Source: Chryseobacterium soldanellicola (GTDB lineage Bacteria > Bacteroidota > Bacteroidia > Flavobacteriales > Weeksellaceae). From it: a stretch of DNA of 64,000 nt. The number at the start of each line of letters is the position of its first letter. The stretch's first letter is position 1. Shown piece after piece: positions 53,711 through 62,142 of the stretch. The translations under genes were made by a program, and so were the position numbers. The stretch spans positions 62,001 through 126,000 of the forward strand of contig NZ_FNKL01000003.1 in assembly GCF_900100115.1 (NCBI RefSeq), given 5' to 3'. The notes beneath the pieces were generated by a model. It ran no database searches. It saw only the letters and a program-made list of their open reading frames with translations, and was not told the origin of the DNA.

Positions 53711-55831
53711 CTACATTAAAATAATTTGAAAATCATTACCTAAAGATAAAATTCCTTCTGTCAAACTATCAGGATGCGTTGTAAAACCCTTTAATTTTGA
53801 AGTTTTCCCTTTTAAAATTAAATCTAAAAGCTGCTTATCAGAAATCTTTTTTCCTAAAATCTCAAAAGTAATCTTAAAGCCGCAATTTTTAAAATCAGAA
53901 CACCCGACAGCGGTTTTTCCCTTTATCAGATTATGTTCTTTGCATTTCGGGCATTTAGTTTCCTCCCACGACTGAAGCTCTTTTTTTACGGCAGGCTCGC
54001 GTTTTTTCTTTTCAGCAACTTTTTCTTCTTCGTGTAAACTGATTGTTTTTCCTTTTCCGTACACTACTTTTTTGGTCAGTTCCGTTACCATTTGAATCAA
54101 TTCTTCTTTAAACTGATTGGCTTCATATTCGCCGCTTTCGATTTTACGAAGCTTTAATTCCCATTCACCGGTAAGTTCCGGACTTTTCAGCAATTCATCT
54201 TCAATGGTATCAATTAACTGAATTCCGGTTTGGGTGGCGATCAGATTTTTTCTTTTCTTTTCAATATATTTTCGTTTGAAAAGTGTTTCTATGATATTGG
54301 CTCTGGTTGATGGTCTTCCGATGCCGTTATTTTTTAATAATTCTCGAAGCTCTTCGTCCTCCACCTGCTTTCCGGCAGTTTCCATGGCTCTCAGAAGGGT
54401 GGCTTCGGTGTAAGGTTTCGGCGGTGAGGTTTTCCCTTGGTGAATCATCGGATCATGCGGCCCGGTTTCTCCAACGGTGAACTCAGGAATTGTCTGCTCT
54501 TCTTCCTTATCTTTCTCTTTATCAGCAGGTTCTTCTTTGGCGTCTTTCGCATAAACCGCTCTCCATCCCGGTTCTAAAACCTGTCTTCCGCTTGTTTTAA
54601 AAGGGATGGTCCCAACCTGGCCTTCCACCAGGGTATTTGAAATTTTACATTCAGGATAAAAAACGGAGATAAAACGTTTGGCTATAAGATCATAGATCAG
54701 TTTTTCTTCTCTGCTTAAATTTTGAGAAGGCGGAACTTCAGTCGGAATGATGGCATGGTGATCCGTCACTTTTGCATCATCAAAAACCGCTTTCGATTTT
54801 GGAATCGGTGCTTCCAGTAAAGGAGCAATCAATTCCTGATAAAAATGCATTTTCCGAAGAATACCTTCAATTTTAGGATATAAGCTTTCAGATAAATAAG
54901 TGGTGTCTACACGCGGATAGGTCACATGCTTTTTCTCATAAAGACTTTGAATATACTTCAATGTGCTGTCTGCAGAATAGCCATATTTTTTGTTGGCCTC
55001 CACCTGAAGTCCGGTAAGGTCAAAAAGCCTTGGATTCTTTTCCTTTCCTTCTTTAATTTCAAAAGAAACGATCTCAAAAGGGTTTTGTTTTAAATATTCC
55101 AGGCCTTTTTCTGCGCGGTCCAATGTTTTAAGCCTGTCAATCGCGGCATTAAAAATTACGTCACGGTATTTTGTTTTGAGCTCCCAATATTCTTCGGTGG
55201 TAAAAGCATCGATTTCTTTCTGGCGCTGAACCAGCATCGCCAATGTCGGGGTCTGCACTCTTCCAATAGATAAAACGGCTTTGTTTCCGCCAAATTTTTT
55301 AGTAAAAAGTCGTGTGGCATTAATTCCCAGCAACCAATCTCCGATTGCTCTTGCATTCCCTGCAAGGTAGAGATTTTTATAATCTTCAGCAGGCTTTAAG
55401 CTCGCAAAACCTTCTTTAATAGCCTCTTCCGTAAGGGAAGAAATCCATAAACGCTGAATCGGCTTATTGCATTTTGCTTTCTGCAGAACCCAACGCTGAA
55501 TCAGCTCACCTTCTTGCCCGGCATCCCCGCAATTGATTACCTCATCACATTCTGCTACCAATCTTTCAATGACTTTAAACTGATTTTCAACGCCTTTATT
55601 TGGAATTAATTTGATGCCGAAGTTATTGGGAATAATGGGAAGCAGAAACAGATTCCAGGATTTGTATTGCGGACCGTAATCGTGAGGTTCTTTGAGGGTA
55701 CAAAGATGCCCGAAAGTCCATGTCACACAATAGCCGTTTCCTTCCATATAGCCCTGTTTAGGCGTAGTTGCGCCCAATACTTTGGCGATATCTCTGGCAA
55801 CACTTGGTTTTTCGGCAATACAAAGTTTCAT
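53711..55831 (-). CDS. topB: DNA topoisomerase III
   Basis: The 706-residue type IA topoisomerase relaxes and decatenates DNA by cutting one strand. The N-terminal Toprim domain begins MKLCIAEKPSVARDIAKVLG and has NCGDAGQEGELIQRW near residue 97. The active tyrosine is in HVTYPRVDTTYLS near residue 308. A C-terminal zinc-binding segment has CPKCKEHNLIKG and CSDFKNCGF. It is complete. Chromosomal copies of this size are normal in Bacteroidota; extra copies are often on mobile elements, but none is visible here. Confidence 0.96.
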   Translation of the reverse strand: MKLCIAEKPSVARDIAKVLGATTPKQGYMEGNGYCVTWTFGHLCTLKEPHDYGPQYKSWNLFLLPIIPNNFGIKLIPNKGVENQFKVIERLVAECDEVINCGDAGQEGELIQRWVLQKAKCNKPIQRLWISSLTEEAIKEGFASLKPAEDYKNLYLAGNARAIGDWLLGINATRLFTKKFGGNKAVLSIGRVQTPTLAMLVQRQKEIDAFTTEEYWELKTKYRDVIFNAAIDRLKTLDRAEKGLEYLKQNPFEIVSFEIKEGKEKNPRLFDLTGLQVEANKKYGYSADSTLKYIQSLYEKKHVTYPRVDTTYLSESLYPKIEGILRKMHFYQELIAPLLEAPIPKSKAVFDDAKVTDHHAIIPTEVPPSQNLSREEKLIYDLIAKRFISVFYPECKISNTLVEGQVGTIPFKTSGRQVLEPGWRAVYAKDAKEEPADKEKDKEEEQTIPEFTVGETGPHDPMIHQGKTSPPKPYTEATLLRAMETAGKQVEDEELRELLKNNGIGRPSTRANIIETLFKRKYIEKKRKNLIATQTGIQLIDTIEDELLKSPELTGEWELKLRKIESGEYEANQFKEELIQMVTELTKKVVYGKGKTISLHEEEKVAEKKKREPAVKKELQSWEETKCPKCKEHNLIKGKTAVGCSDFKNCGFKITFEILGKKISDKQLLDLILKGKTSKLKGFTTHPDSLTEGILSLGNDFQIILM

Positions 55832-55979
55832 GAATATTCAGAATTATAGGAAGGGTTGCAAAAATCGGGATTTTTTTTGGATTTTGCTAATTTAGTTGAG
55901 AGTTCTTGGTTGAAAGCTGATAGCTTGAATGTTACGGAAAATCAGCATTAAACTATCAATACTTATCTGTTTTAAATTA

Positions 55980-56006
55980 AAAAAGCTCCCTAAAAAGAGA
56001 GCTCAC
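55980..56006 (-). terminator. Terminator of the pirin/M17N operon
   Basis: On the minus strand the sequence can fold as GAGCTC... / ...GGGAGCTTTTTT, a weak 5-7 bp stem followed by a T run. It is 27 bp after the stop at 56033. Confidence 0.55.
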
Positions 56007-56032
56007 TAACAATAATTATGAAACAAGATTCA

Positions 56033-56731
56033 TTAATTCTTTTTAATTTCTTTAATTGCATCCTGAATTCCGCCGCCGGCAATTTCAAAAAAAGACGGCC
56101 CGGCCAGCAGATATACTTTTTCTAATTTCTTCGTATCAGAAAGTTTATGTTCTTTTAAATACGTTTCGAAACGGTTGGCCAACACAATACCTTTTACTAC
56201 ATTTCCGGCTACCAGAGCGGTCGGGGAATCAATTCCGGCATCTTTCAGATCGCTTGCAAATGCGAAGTTGGTAACACCTAATCTCATGGCTTCACGAGCG
56301 GCAACTTCAGCAACGGAAGTCATCAGTTCGGGAGTGAATTTATTGCGATCGCCTAAACCTATTAATAACAACTTTTTTGAGGACAAAGAGCCTGCAGGAG
56401 GTGTTATTAAAATCGTTTCCAAAGCATGTGCCTGAAACTGTCCCGATTCCCTGATTTTGGTTAATTCACCTTTCAAAGCATCATCTAAATGTACCAAGCC
56501 ATTTAAATTTGCAGGTAAAGCCTGCGCGCTGTGGATGTCATTTTCTGTATACTCGAAAAGACAGGCCACCTGAAGCTGAGCATCCGCAGAAGATGGCCCC
56601 TGAACCAAGCCGATCATTGAAATCCCGTCTACGGAGCCCCAATTCTTTGATGTTCCGACTGATGTTGTATCCTGAGCAGCCAGCGTTAATGATAATAAGC
56701 CCGCTATAAAGGATAAAATAAAATTTTTCAT
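56033..56731 (-). CDS. Exported stand-alone N-domain of M17 leucyl aminopeptidase
   Basis: The 232-residue protein has a signal peptide (MKNFILSFIAGLLSLTLAAQ) and an M17 N-terminal macro-like domain with LLLIGLGDRNKFTPELM near residue 121 and VAAREAMRLGVTNFAFASDL. The catalytic zinc domain that normally follows is absent: no NTDAEGRL or GAMKDM motif appears before the stop. It is therefore not an active peptidase on its own. It is the last gene of the GNAT/receiver-like/pirin operon, 25 bp after pirin. Confidence 0.82.
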   Translation of the reverse strand: MKNFILSFIAGLLSLTLAAQDTTSVGTSKNWGSVDGISMIGLVQGPSSADAQLQVACLFEYTENDIHSAQALPANLNGLVHLDDALKGELTKIRESGQFQAHALETILITPPAGSLSSKKLLLIGLGDRNKFTPELMTSVAEVAAREAMRLGVTNFAFASDLKDAGIDSPTALVAGNVVKGIVLANRFETYLKEHKLSDTKKLEKVYLLAGPSFFEIAGGGIQDAIKEIKKN

Positions 56732-56756
56732 AGATTTTAATTTTCAATATTAATTA

Positions 56757-57632
56757 TTACATTGTCATCGGAACTTCCATTAATAAAATTTCGGTATTTT
56801 CTGCTGTTGCTTTAATATTCAAATCTGAAATATCCCAAACTCCAAAACCGTCTCTTTGCTCTAATTCCTGATCTTCGATTTCTGCGCTGCCTTTAATGAT
56901 AAAAGCATAAACGCCGTTTCCCTTCTTCCTGATCTGATAATTGATTTCCTTATTATTTTCAAAATTTCCTAAGTGAAACCAGGCATCCTGATGAATCCAA
57001 ACGCCTTCATCATCAGTATTTGGAGATAATATCTGCTGAAATTTATTTTTGCTTTTTTCTTTATCCAAGGTAATCTGGTCATATCTCGGTGTGACATTTC
57101 TTTTATTGGGATATACCCAGATTTGAAGGAATTTCACTGGCTGATCACTGTTTTTATTATATTCACTGTGCATAATTCCTGTTCCTGCACTCATCACCTG
57201 AATGTCTCCACTTTTAATCACAGCTGTATTTCCCATGCTGTCTTTATGCTCCAAATCGCCTTCCAACGGAATGCTGATAATTTCCATATTATCGTGAGGA
57301 TGTGTTCCGAAACCTCTTCCTGCATCTACTTTATCATCATTTAAAACCCTTAAAACTCCGAAATGCATTCTTTCAGGATTATGATAATTGGCAAAACTAA
57401 AAGTATGATTGCTTACCAGCCAGCCATGATCTGCTTTTCCTCTTGAATCTGCTTTATGAATGACTGAATTATCTTTGATTTTCGACTCAGGATTTGGTAA
57501 ATGATTATAGCCGATCGGTTCTAATGGTTCGATTTCATCAATTTCGTTTTTCATGGTGTTGCCTAATGAAGCTGATGCGACAAACATTCCTGTTCCTAGT
57601 AAACCTTTCTTTAAAAAATCTTTTCTGTCCAT
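56757..57632 (-). CDS. Pirin-family protein with Tat-like signal
   Basis: The 291-residue bicupin has pirin N- and C-domains: DHGWLVSNHTFSFANYHNPERMHFGVLRVLNDD near residue 68, HPHDNMEIISIPLEGDLEHKDS near 112 with the metal histidines, and GTGIMHSEYN near 157. Pirins are usually cytosolic. This one starts MDRKDFLKKGLLGTGMFVASAS, like a Tat signal but with RK in place of RR. Some pirins act as quercetinases; activity here is not shown. Operon with the two upstream genes. Confidence 0.9.
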   Translation of the reverse strand: MDRKDFLKKGLLGTGMFVASASLGNTMKNEIDEIEPLEPIGYNHLPNPESKIKDNSVIHKADSRGKADHGWLVSNHTFSFANYHNPERMHFGVLRVLNDDKVDAGRGFGTHPHDNMEIISIPLEGDLEHKDSMGNTAVIKSGDIQVMSAGTGIMHSEYNKNSDQPVKFLQIWVYPNKRNVTPRYDQITLDKEKSKNKFQQILSPNTDDEGVWIHQDAWFHLGNFENNKEINYQIRKKGNGVYAFIIKGSAEIEDQELEQRDGFGVWDISDLNIKATAENTEILLMEVPMTM

Positions 57633-57637
57633 ATCTG

Positions 57638-57949
57638 TTAGTTATTTAAATTAGGAAAAAGACTGTACACTTCATTTTTTAACAGCCCGCTTCCACCTCC
57701 GTAATGATCGATGACTTTAACTTCCTTGTCCAAATTTTCACAAAAAACCTTGATCTCTTTTTCAAATTGTTCATCCAAACCCGAGCTTAAAAGAACAATA
57801 TCTACTTGGTTTTCCTTAATATATTGATAACAGAAATCTTCATCACTTTGAATTTCTGCGTTCCAGCCTTCATTATTTTCAATAATTCTCTTTAAGGTTT
57901 CCAGGATTTCCTGATTTTTTCCGATGACCAAAAATTTCAGATTTTTCAT
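57638..57949 (-). CDS. Receiver-like protein lacking the phospho-aspartate
   Basis: The 103-residue protein has a response-regulator-like fold: LKFLVIGKNQEILETLKRIIENN at the N-terminus and VDIVLLSSGLDEQF near residue 50. The acidic pair of beta-1 is replaced by GKN, and the usual phosphorylated aspartate after DIVLL is serine. It is probably a pseudo-receiver that cannot be phosphorylated. The stop is 5 bp before the pirin ATG, so they are coupled. Confidence 0.6.
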   Translation of the reverse strand: MKNLKFLVIGKNQEILETLKRIIENNEGWNAEIQSDEDFCYQYIKENQVDIVLLSSGLDEQFEKEIKVFCENLDKEVKVIDHYGGGSGLLKNEVYSLFPNLNN

Positions 57950-57964
57950 TTTGTCAGTTTAAAA

Positions 57965-58258
57965 TTAATTTTCTTTTAACCAAACATCACTGTATTCATC
58001 AGGATGACGCGTGAATTGTGCATGAACATACGGACATAACGCCAAAATCTTCAGATCATTTTCCCTTGCATAAGAAACTAATTTTTCCAAAAGAATTTTC
58101 GCAAAACCTTTTCCTTCATATTCCGGATTAACCTCTGTGTGATAAACGGTTAATTTTTTTCCGACCAACGAAATATCCATTTTCCCTGCTTTTTTATCGT
58201 CTGAGAAAAGCTGAATTTCACCTTTAATATTTCCTAAAACTACTTCTGTTCTTTCCAT
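57965..58258 (-). CDS. GNAT-family N-acetyltransferase, YjdJ-like
   Basis: The 97-residue protein is a short GNAT domain: VYHTEVNPEYEGKGFAKILLEKLVSYARENDLKILALCPYVHAQFTRHPDEY, with the acetyl-CoA loop GKGFAK near residue 48. It matches the small YjdJ type, with unknown acceptor. It starts the operon of four minus-strand genes ending in the M17 N-domain. Confidence 0.88.
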   Translation of the reverse strand: MERTEVVLGNIKGEIQLFSDDKKAGKMDISLVGKKLTVYHTEVNPEYEGKGFAKILLEKLVSYARENDLKILALCPYVHAQFTRHPDEYSDVWLKEN

Positions 58259-58655
58259 AATTTCTGATTGTTTAATGTTTAGTGTTTAAAATTCAATGTT
58301 TTTAGTTTTTAGTTGTTAGCTTAAATTTTTGAATCTTTTATCTTTTTGTTTTTAAAATCTTTAGCTAAGGTAGAGTCTTTATCAAAATTGAATAATGATC
58401 TATGATAATTTCGTAAGTAGGTGTTATTTTTTTATTTGATTCTAAATTATTTTGATTTAAAATGATGAATATTAACCCATTTAATAAATGCTTTTTCTTT
58501 TGTCTTAATGCAAAACAAAAATTCAGGATTAGAAAAATTACATCTTGAAGTAACCAACTGGTTATTAATAACCATTTATTGAAAATCTTCATTTTCTCAA
58601 TCTGAGATAATAAATATTTTTGCTATTTTTGTTACCAATCAATAAAAAGGCTTTT
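58259..58655. other. Intergenic region before the BglX-type gene
   Basis: This 397-bp AT-rich gap between divergent genes includes the palindromic operator at 58551-58574 and two TATTTTTG -7-like elements at 58615-58622 and 58624-58631. I see no plausible gene; a 75-residue minus-strand reading lacks support. Confidence 0.55.
58551..58574. promoter_or_regulatory. Overlapping palindromic operator
   Basis: TAACCA-AC-TGGTTA at 58551-58564 and the perfect 16-bp palindrome TGGTTATTAATAACCA at 58559-58574 share a half-site, giving three TAACCA half-sites in alternating orientation. It is about 80 bp before the GH3 ATG. It may bind a repressor or activator of that gene; none is encoded next to it. 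Confidence 0.5.
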
Positions 58656-60917
58656 ATGTTAAAGAAAACTGCCATTGTAAGTTTATTCACTTTTATTTCT
58701 GTTTCTTATATGGCTCAAAATACTACTCTACCCATTTATTTAGATGAATCCAAACCCGTTGAACAACGCGTTCAGGATGCGCTTTCCAGAATGACTTTGG
58801 AAGAAAAAGTGGCAATGCTTCATGCGCAGTCAAAATTTAGCTCACCGGGAGTTCCAAGATTGGGAATTCCTGAATTCTGGACCACAGACGGCCCTCACGG
58901 GGTACGTCCTGAAGTGATGTGGGACGAATGGAACCAGGCCGGATGGACCAACGATTCCATCATCGCTTATCCTGCATTAACAGCCCTTTCCGCAACATGG
59001 AACAAAAAAATGTCATGGAATTATGGTAAAGCACTTGGAGAGGAAGCCCGTTACAGAAAAAAAGACATTCTCCTGGGACCCGGAGTGAATATTTACAGAA
59101 CTCCTTTGAACGGAAGAAACTTTGAGTATATGGGCGAAGATCCTTATTTAACCTCAAAAATGGTCGTTCCTTACATTAAAGGAGTGCAATCAAACGGTGT
59201 AGCAACTTCTGTGAAGCATTTTGCCTTGAATAATCAGGAAATGTTCCGTCATACAAGCAATGTAAATGTGGATGACAGAGCACTTTATGAAATTTATCTT
59301 CCGGCTTTCAAAGCGGCAGTGACAGAAGGAGATTCATGGACGATCATGGGCGCTTATGATATGTACAAAAACCAGTATGCAAGCCAGAATGAGTATCTTT
59401 TAAATAAAATTTTAAAAGGTGAATGGAAATACAAAGGCGTTGTCGTTTCCGACTGGGGTGCTGTTAATAATACCGAACAGGCCATTCACAACGGATTAGA
59501 CCTTGAATTCGGAAGCTGGACAAACGGACTTTCAGCGGGAACAAAAAATGCATACGACAATTATTATTTAGCAAAACCTTATTTAGATTTAATTAAATCC
59601 GGAAAAGTAGGGACAAAAGAGCTTGATGACAAGGTTTCAAGACTTTTGAATCTCGCTTATAAAACAACAATGAACCGAAACAAACCCTTCGGAAACATCG
59701 CTTCTGAAGAGCATAAAGCTGTTGCAAAAGAAATCGGTGAAGAAGGAATTGTTTTATTGAAAAACCAGGGAAATGTACTTCCGGTTGATATCAATAAAGC
59801 TAAAAAAATTGCTGTTATCGGTGAAAATGCTATTAAAATCATGACGGTCGGCGGTGGTTCTTCTTCATTAAAAGTGAAATACGAAACCCTTCCTTTAGAC
59901 GGAATCAAAGCAAGATTCGGGAAACAGTCGGATGTACAGTATGCGAGAGGTTATGTTGGAGATATTGGCGGGGAGTACAATGGTGTAAAATCCGGACAGA
60001 ACTTAAAAGACGATCGTTCTGCAGCTGAATTATTAAATGAAGCTGTAGAATTAGCCAAAAAATCGGACTATGTCATTTTCATTGGCGGATTGAATAAAGC
60101 CGACTTTCAGGACAGTGAAGGAAATGACAGAAAAAGCTACGGATTGCCTTATAATCAGGATAATCTGATTGCGGCACTCTCAAAAGCTAATAAAAACCTT
60201 GCCGTAGTTTTGATTTCAGGAAATGCGGTTGCCATGCCTTGGATCAAGGAAGTTCCGACGATTGTTCAGGCTTGGTATTTGGGTTCTGAAGCCGGAAATT
60301 CTATCGCTTCTGTGCTGGCTGGTGATGCAAATCCTTCCGGGAAACTGCCTTTTACTTTCCCTGTTAAGCTTGAAGATAATGCGGCTCATCAATTGGGCGA
60401 ATATCCCGGACAAAAAGACGAATTTGCTGCCGGAAAAGGAAAAGACCAAAAAAATCCGATCAATATTACCTATAACGAAGGAATTTTTGTAGGCTACCGT
60501 TGGCATGACACGAAAAAAATTAAGCCATTGTTCAGTTTTGGGCATGGTTTAAGTTATACCACTTTTGAATTCGGAAAAGCAAAAGCCGATAAAACGACGA
60601 TTTCTCAAGATGATACCATCACATTCACGGTTTCTGTTAAAAATACAGGAAAAAGAGCCGGAGCTGAAGTTGCCCAATTATATATTTCTGATGTAAAATC
60701 TTCTCTTCCGCGTCCTGCAAAGGAATTGAAAGGTTTTGAAAAAATATTTTTAAATCCCGGAGAGGAAAAAGAAGTGACCTTTACGATTGATAAAACAGCT
60801 TTGAGTTATTTTGATGCTGATAAACACGATTGGGTTGCAGAACCTGGTGATTTTGAAGCGCTGATCGGTAATTCTTCGGATGCGATTAAGACGAAAGTCA
60901 AATTTACTTTGAAGTAA
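58656..60917 (+). CDS. bglX: Periplasmic beta-glucosidase, GH3 (BglX type)
   Basis: I start at the ATG at 58656 (MLKKTAIVSLFTFISVSYMAQ), a signal peptide, instead of one 12 codons upstream. The 753-residue enzyme removes beta-linked glucose from oligosaccharides. The catalytic aspartate is in GVVVSDWGAVNN near residue 275. A second GH3 domain with KHFALNNQEMFRH-linked barrel and a C-terminal fibronectin-III-like region (GKRAGAEVAQLYISDV) follow. It differs from the 23429-26086 GH3 enzyme by lacking PA14. A terminator follows. Confidence 0.94.
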   Translation: MLKKTAIVSLFTFISVSYMAQNTTLPIYLDESKPVEQRVQDALSRMTLEEKVAMLHAQSKFSSPGVPRLGIPEFWTTDGPHGVRPEVMWDEWNQAGWTNDSIIAYPALTALSATWNKKMSWNYGKALGEEARYRKKDILLGPGVNIYRTPLNGRNFEYMGEDPYLTSKMVVPYIKGVQSNGVATSVKHFALNNQEMFRHTSNVNVDDRALYEIYLPAFKAAVTEGDSWTIMGAYDMYKNQYASQNEYLLNKILKGEWKYKGVVVSDWGAVNNTEQAIHNGLDLEFGSWTNGLSAGTKNAYDNYYLAKPYLDLIKSGKVGTKELDDKVSRLLNLAYKTTMNRNKPFGNIASEEHKAVAKEIGEEGIVLLKNQGNVLPVDINKAKKIAVIGENAIKIMTVGGGSSSLKVKYETLPLDGIKARFGKQSDVQYARGYVGDIGGEYNGVKSGQNLKDDRSAAELLNEAVELAKKSDYVIFIGGLNKADFQDSEGNDRKSYGLPYNQDNLIAALSKANKNLAVVLISGNAVAMPWIKEVPTIVQAWYLGSEAGNSIASVLAGDANPSGKLPFTFPVKLEDNAAHQLGEYPGQKDEFAAGKGKDQKNPINITYNEGIFVGYRWHDTKKIKPLFSFGHGLSYTTFEFGKAKADKTTISQDDTITFTVSVKNTGKRAGAEVAQLYISDVKSSLPRPAKELKGFEKIFLNPGEEKEVTFTIDKTALSYFDADKHDWVAEPGDFEALIGNSSDAIKTKVKFTLK

Positions 60918-60946
60918 TTTTACTTATATTATATTTCTAAAACGGA

Positions 60947-60970
60947 TGCCTGAATTTAATTCGGGCATTT
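60947..60970 (+). terminator. Terminator of the BglX-type gene
   Basis: ATGCCTGAAT / ATTCGGGCAT forms a 10-bp stem with one G-U pair and a 3-nt loop, then seven T residues. It is 30 bp after the stop codon. Confidence 0.88.
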
Positions 60971-61012
60971 TTTTATGTAAAATTTTAAGAATTAATTACA
61001 AAAAGCCGAGAA

Positions 61013-61363
61013 TTACAAACACACTTGTTTTAAATAAAATACAAATTACATTAATCTCGCACAACCCTGTTTGGAACCTTTGTAAGTTGTATGAGGTTAC
61101 AAACAACCCTGTTTTAAATGAAATACAAATTACATTAGTCTCCCACAACCCTGTTTGGACCCTTTGTAAGTTGTATGAGATTACAAACACACCTGTTTTA
61201 AATGAAATACAAATTACATTAGTCTCCCACAACCCTGTTTGGACCCTTTGTAAGTTGTATGAGATTACAAACAACCCTGTTTTAAATGAAATACAAATTA
61301 CATTAATCTCCCACAACCCTGTTTGGACCCTTTGTAAGTTGTATGAGATTACAAACAACCTGT
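61013..61363. repeat. 84-bp tandem repeat, four copies plus a partial fifth
   Basis: Units start TTACAAACA at 61013, 61097, 61181, 61265 and 61349, with a fifth truncated copy. Each has ACAACCCTGTTT (or a close variant) twice, 42 bp apart, and TTTGTAA-N11-TTACAAA across unit borders. The period is a multiple of three, so both strands stay open and encode 28-residue repeats, but this is probably a coincidence of repeat structure. The array ends 10 bp from the stop of the DUF2652 gene. Confidence 0.9.
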
Positions 61364-61372
61364 TTCAGGGTT

Positions 61373-61921
61373 TTAGTTCTCAAAATATTGGATAACACCG
61401 ACCTCAGAGAGATTCTGGTGGTCGCAACCGGCATTTATAGTGCTGTTTCTGCTGCTTTCCAAAAAAGAATTGCTGTACAAAATATAAGAAGGCTGCTCTG
61501 CAAAACCGTTTTTCAGCATTTGGTGAGCTTCCACAATCGTTTTTCCGTACAGTTTTCTGAAACTGCCAATATTGTACTGTGAAAATTTTCCGTAATGAAC
61601 GATAAATTTTAATGATAAATCTATCGGAATACTTAATGCTTCTGTAAGCTCCTGCACTTTTCTGTTGAATGCATTCTTCATATTTCGAAGCATTTTCGAA
61701 ATTTTTTCATACGACGGTTTTGGGTCGTAGCGGTAAAATAGAATGGCGTCGCCTTCGATTTCTGAGATTTTAAAGTACTGATTGTTTTCATCAATCAAAA
61801 TAGAAAGCAGCTGTCTTACAATATATTCACCTGTAAAAAGTTTTGTATTGAACACAAATTCTGTAAATCCGCTGAAATCAGGAATGAGTATAATACCATC
61901 ATGTAAATTAGGATTTTTCAT
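61373..61921 (-). CDS. DUF2652 protein, nucleotide-cyclase-like fold
   Basis: The 182-residue protein resembles the Bacteroidota DUF2652 family, related to class III cyclase domains. Markers are IILIPDFSGFTEFVFNTKLF near residue 10, ISEIEGDAILFYRYDP near 52, and KLYGKTIVEAHQMLKN near 122. The cyclase catalytic pattern is incomplete, so it may bind nucleotides or act as a regulator. The 84-bp repeat array lies immediately downstream. Confidence 0.85.
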   Translation of the reverse strand: MKNPNLHDGIILIPDFSGFTEFVFNTKLFTGEYIVRQLLSILIDENNQYFKISEIEGDAILFYRYDPKPSYEKISKMLRNMKNAFNRKVQELTEALSIPIDLSLKFIVHYGKFSQYNIGSFRKLYGKTIVEAHQMLKNGFAEQPSYILYSNSFLESSRNSTINAGCDHQNLSEVGVIQYFEN

Positions 61922-62038
61922 AATTAATTTTTGAATAAAATCTTCATAGCCATAGACGTTGCAGGTTTTATTTTACTTTATGAATTGCTAATTTTTTACT
62001 ATTTAATTTTTAACAGCTTTGCTTTAAAGTATAAATAT

Positions 62039-62115
62039 GATAGTATCAAATCATACTATCATGGATACACATTGAGCCAAAACAAAAAAGCGGCTGAAAT
62101 ATTCAGTCGCTTTTT
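62039..62115 (+). terminator. Hairpin plus terminator between the DUF2652 and TonB genes
   Basis: GATAGTAT-CAAATC-ATACTATC at 62039-62060 is a perfect palindrome. AAAAAGCGGCTGAA / TTCAGTCGCTTTTT at 62085-62115 is a terminator-like stem that fits better on the plus strand (G-U pair) than the minus (A-C mismatch), though the minus strand gene at 62143 ends nearby. A short plus-strand RNA could end here; it is not demonstrated. Confidence 0.5.
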
Positions 62116-62142
62116 AAATTCATCTATTTTAAATTAAAATAA

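Noticed and set aside
58365..58592. 75-residue protein upstream of the BglX gene
   Set aside because: AT-rich chance frame that crosses the palindromic operator; no recognisable features.
61013..61363. CRISPR array
   Set aside because: All 84 bases are conserved between units; there are no variable spacers and no cas genes in the window.
60946..61395. Repeat protein encoded by the 84-bp array (either strand)
   Set aside because: Open frames follow from a period divisible by three; the plus frame begins inside the GH3 terminator and no signal or promoter supports it.
61931..62137. 68-residue plus-strand protein
   Set aside because: It crosses a terminator-like hairpin, and the hydrophobic N-terminus is explained by AT-rich composition; no promoter seen.
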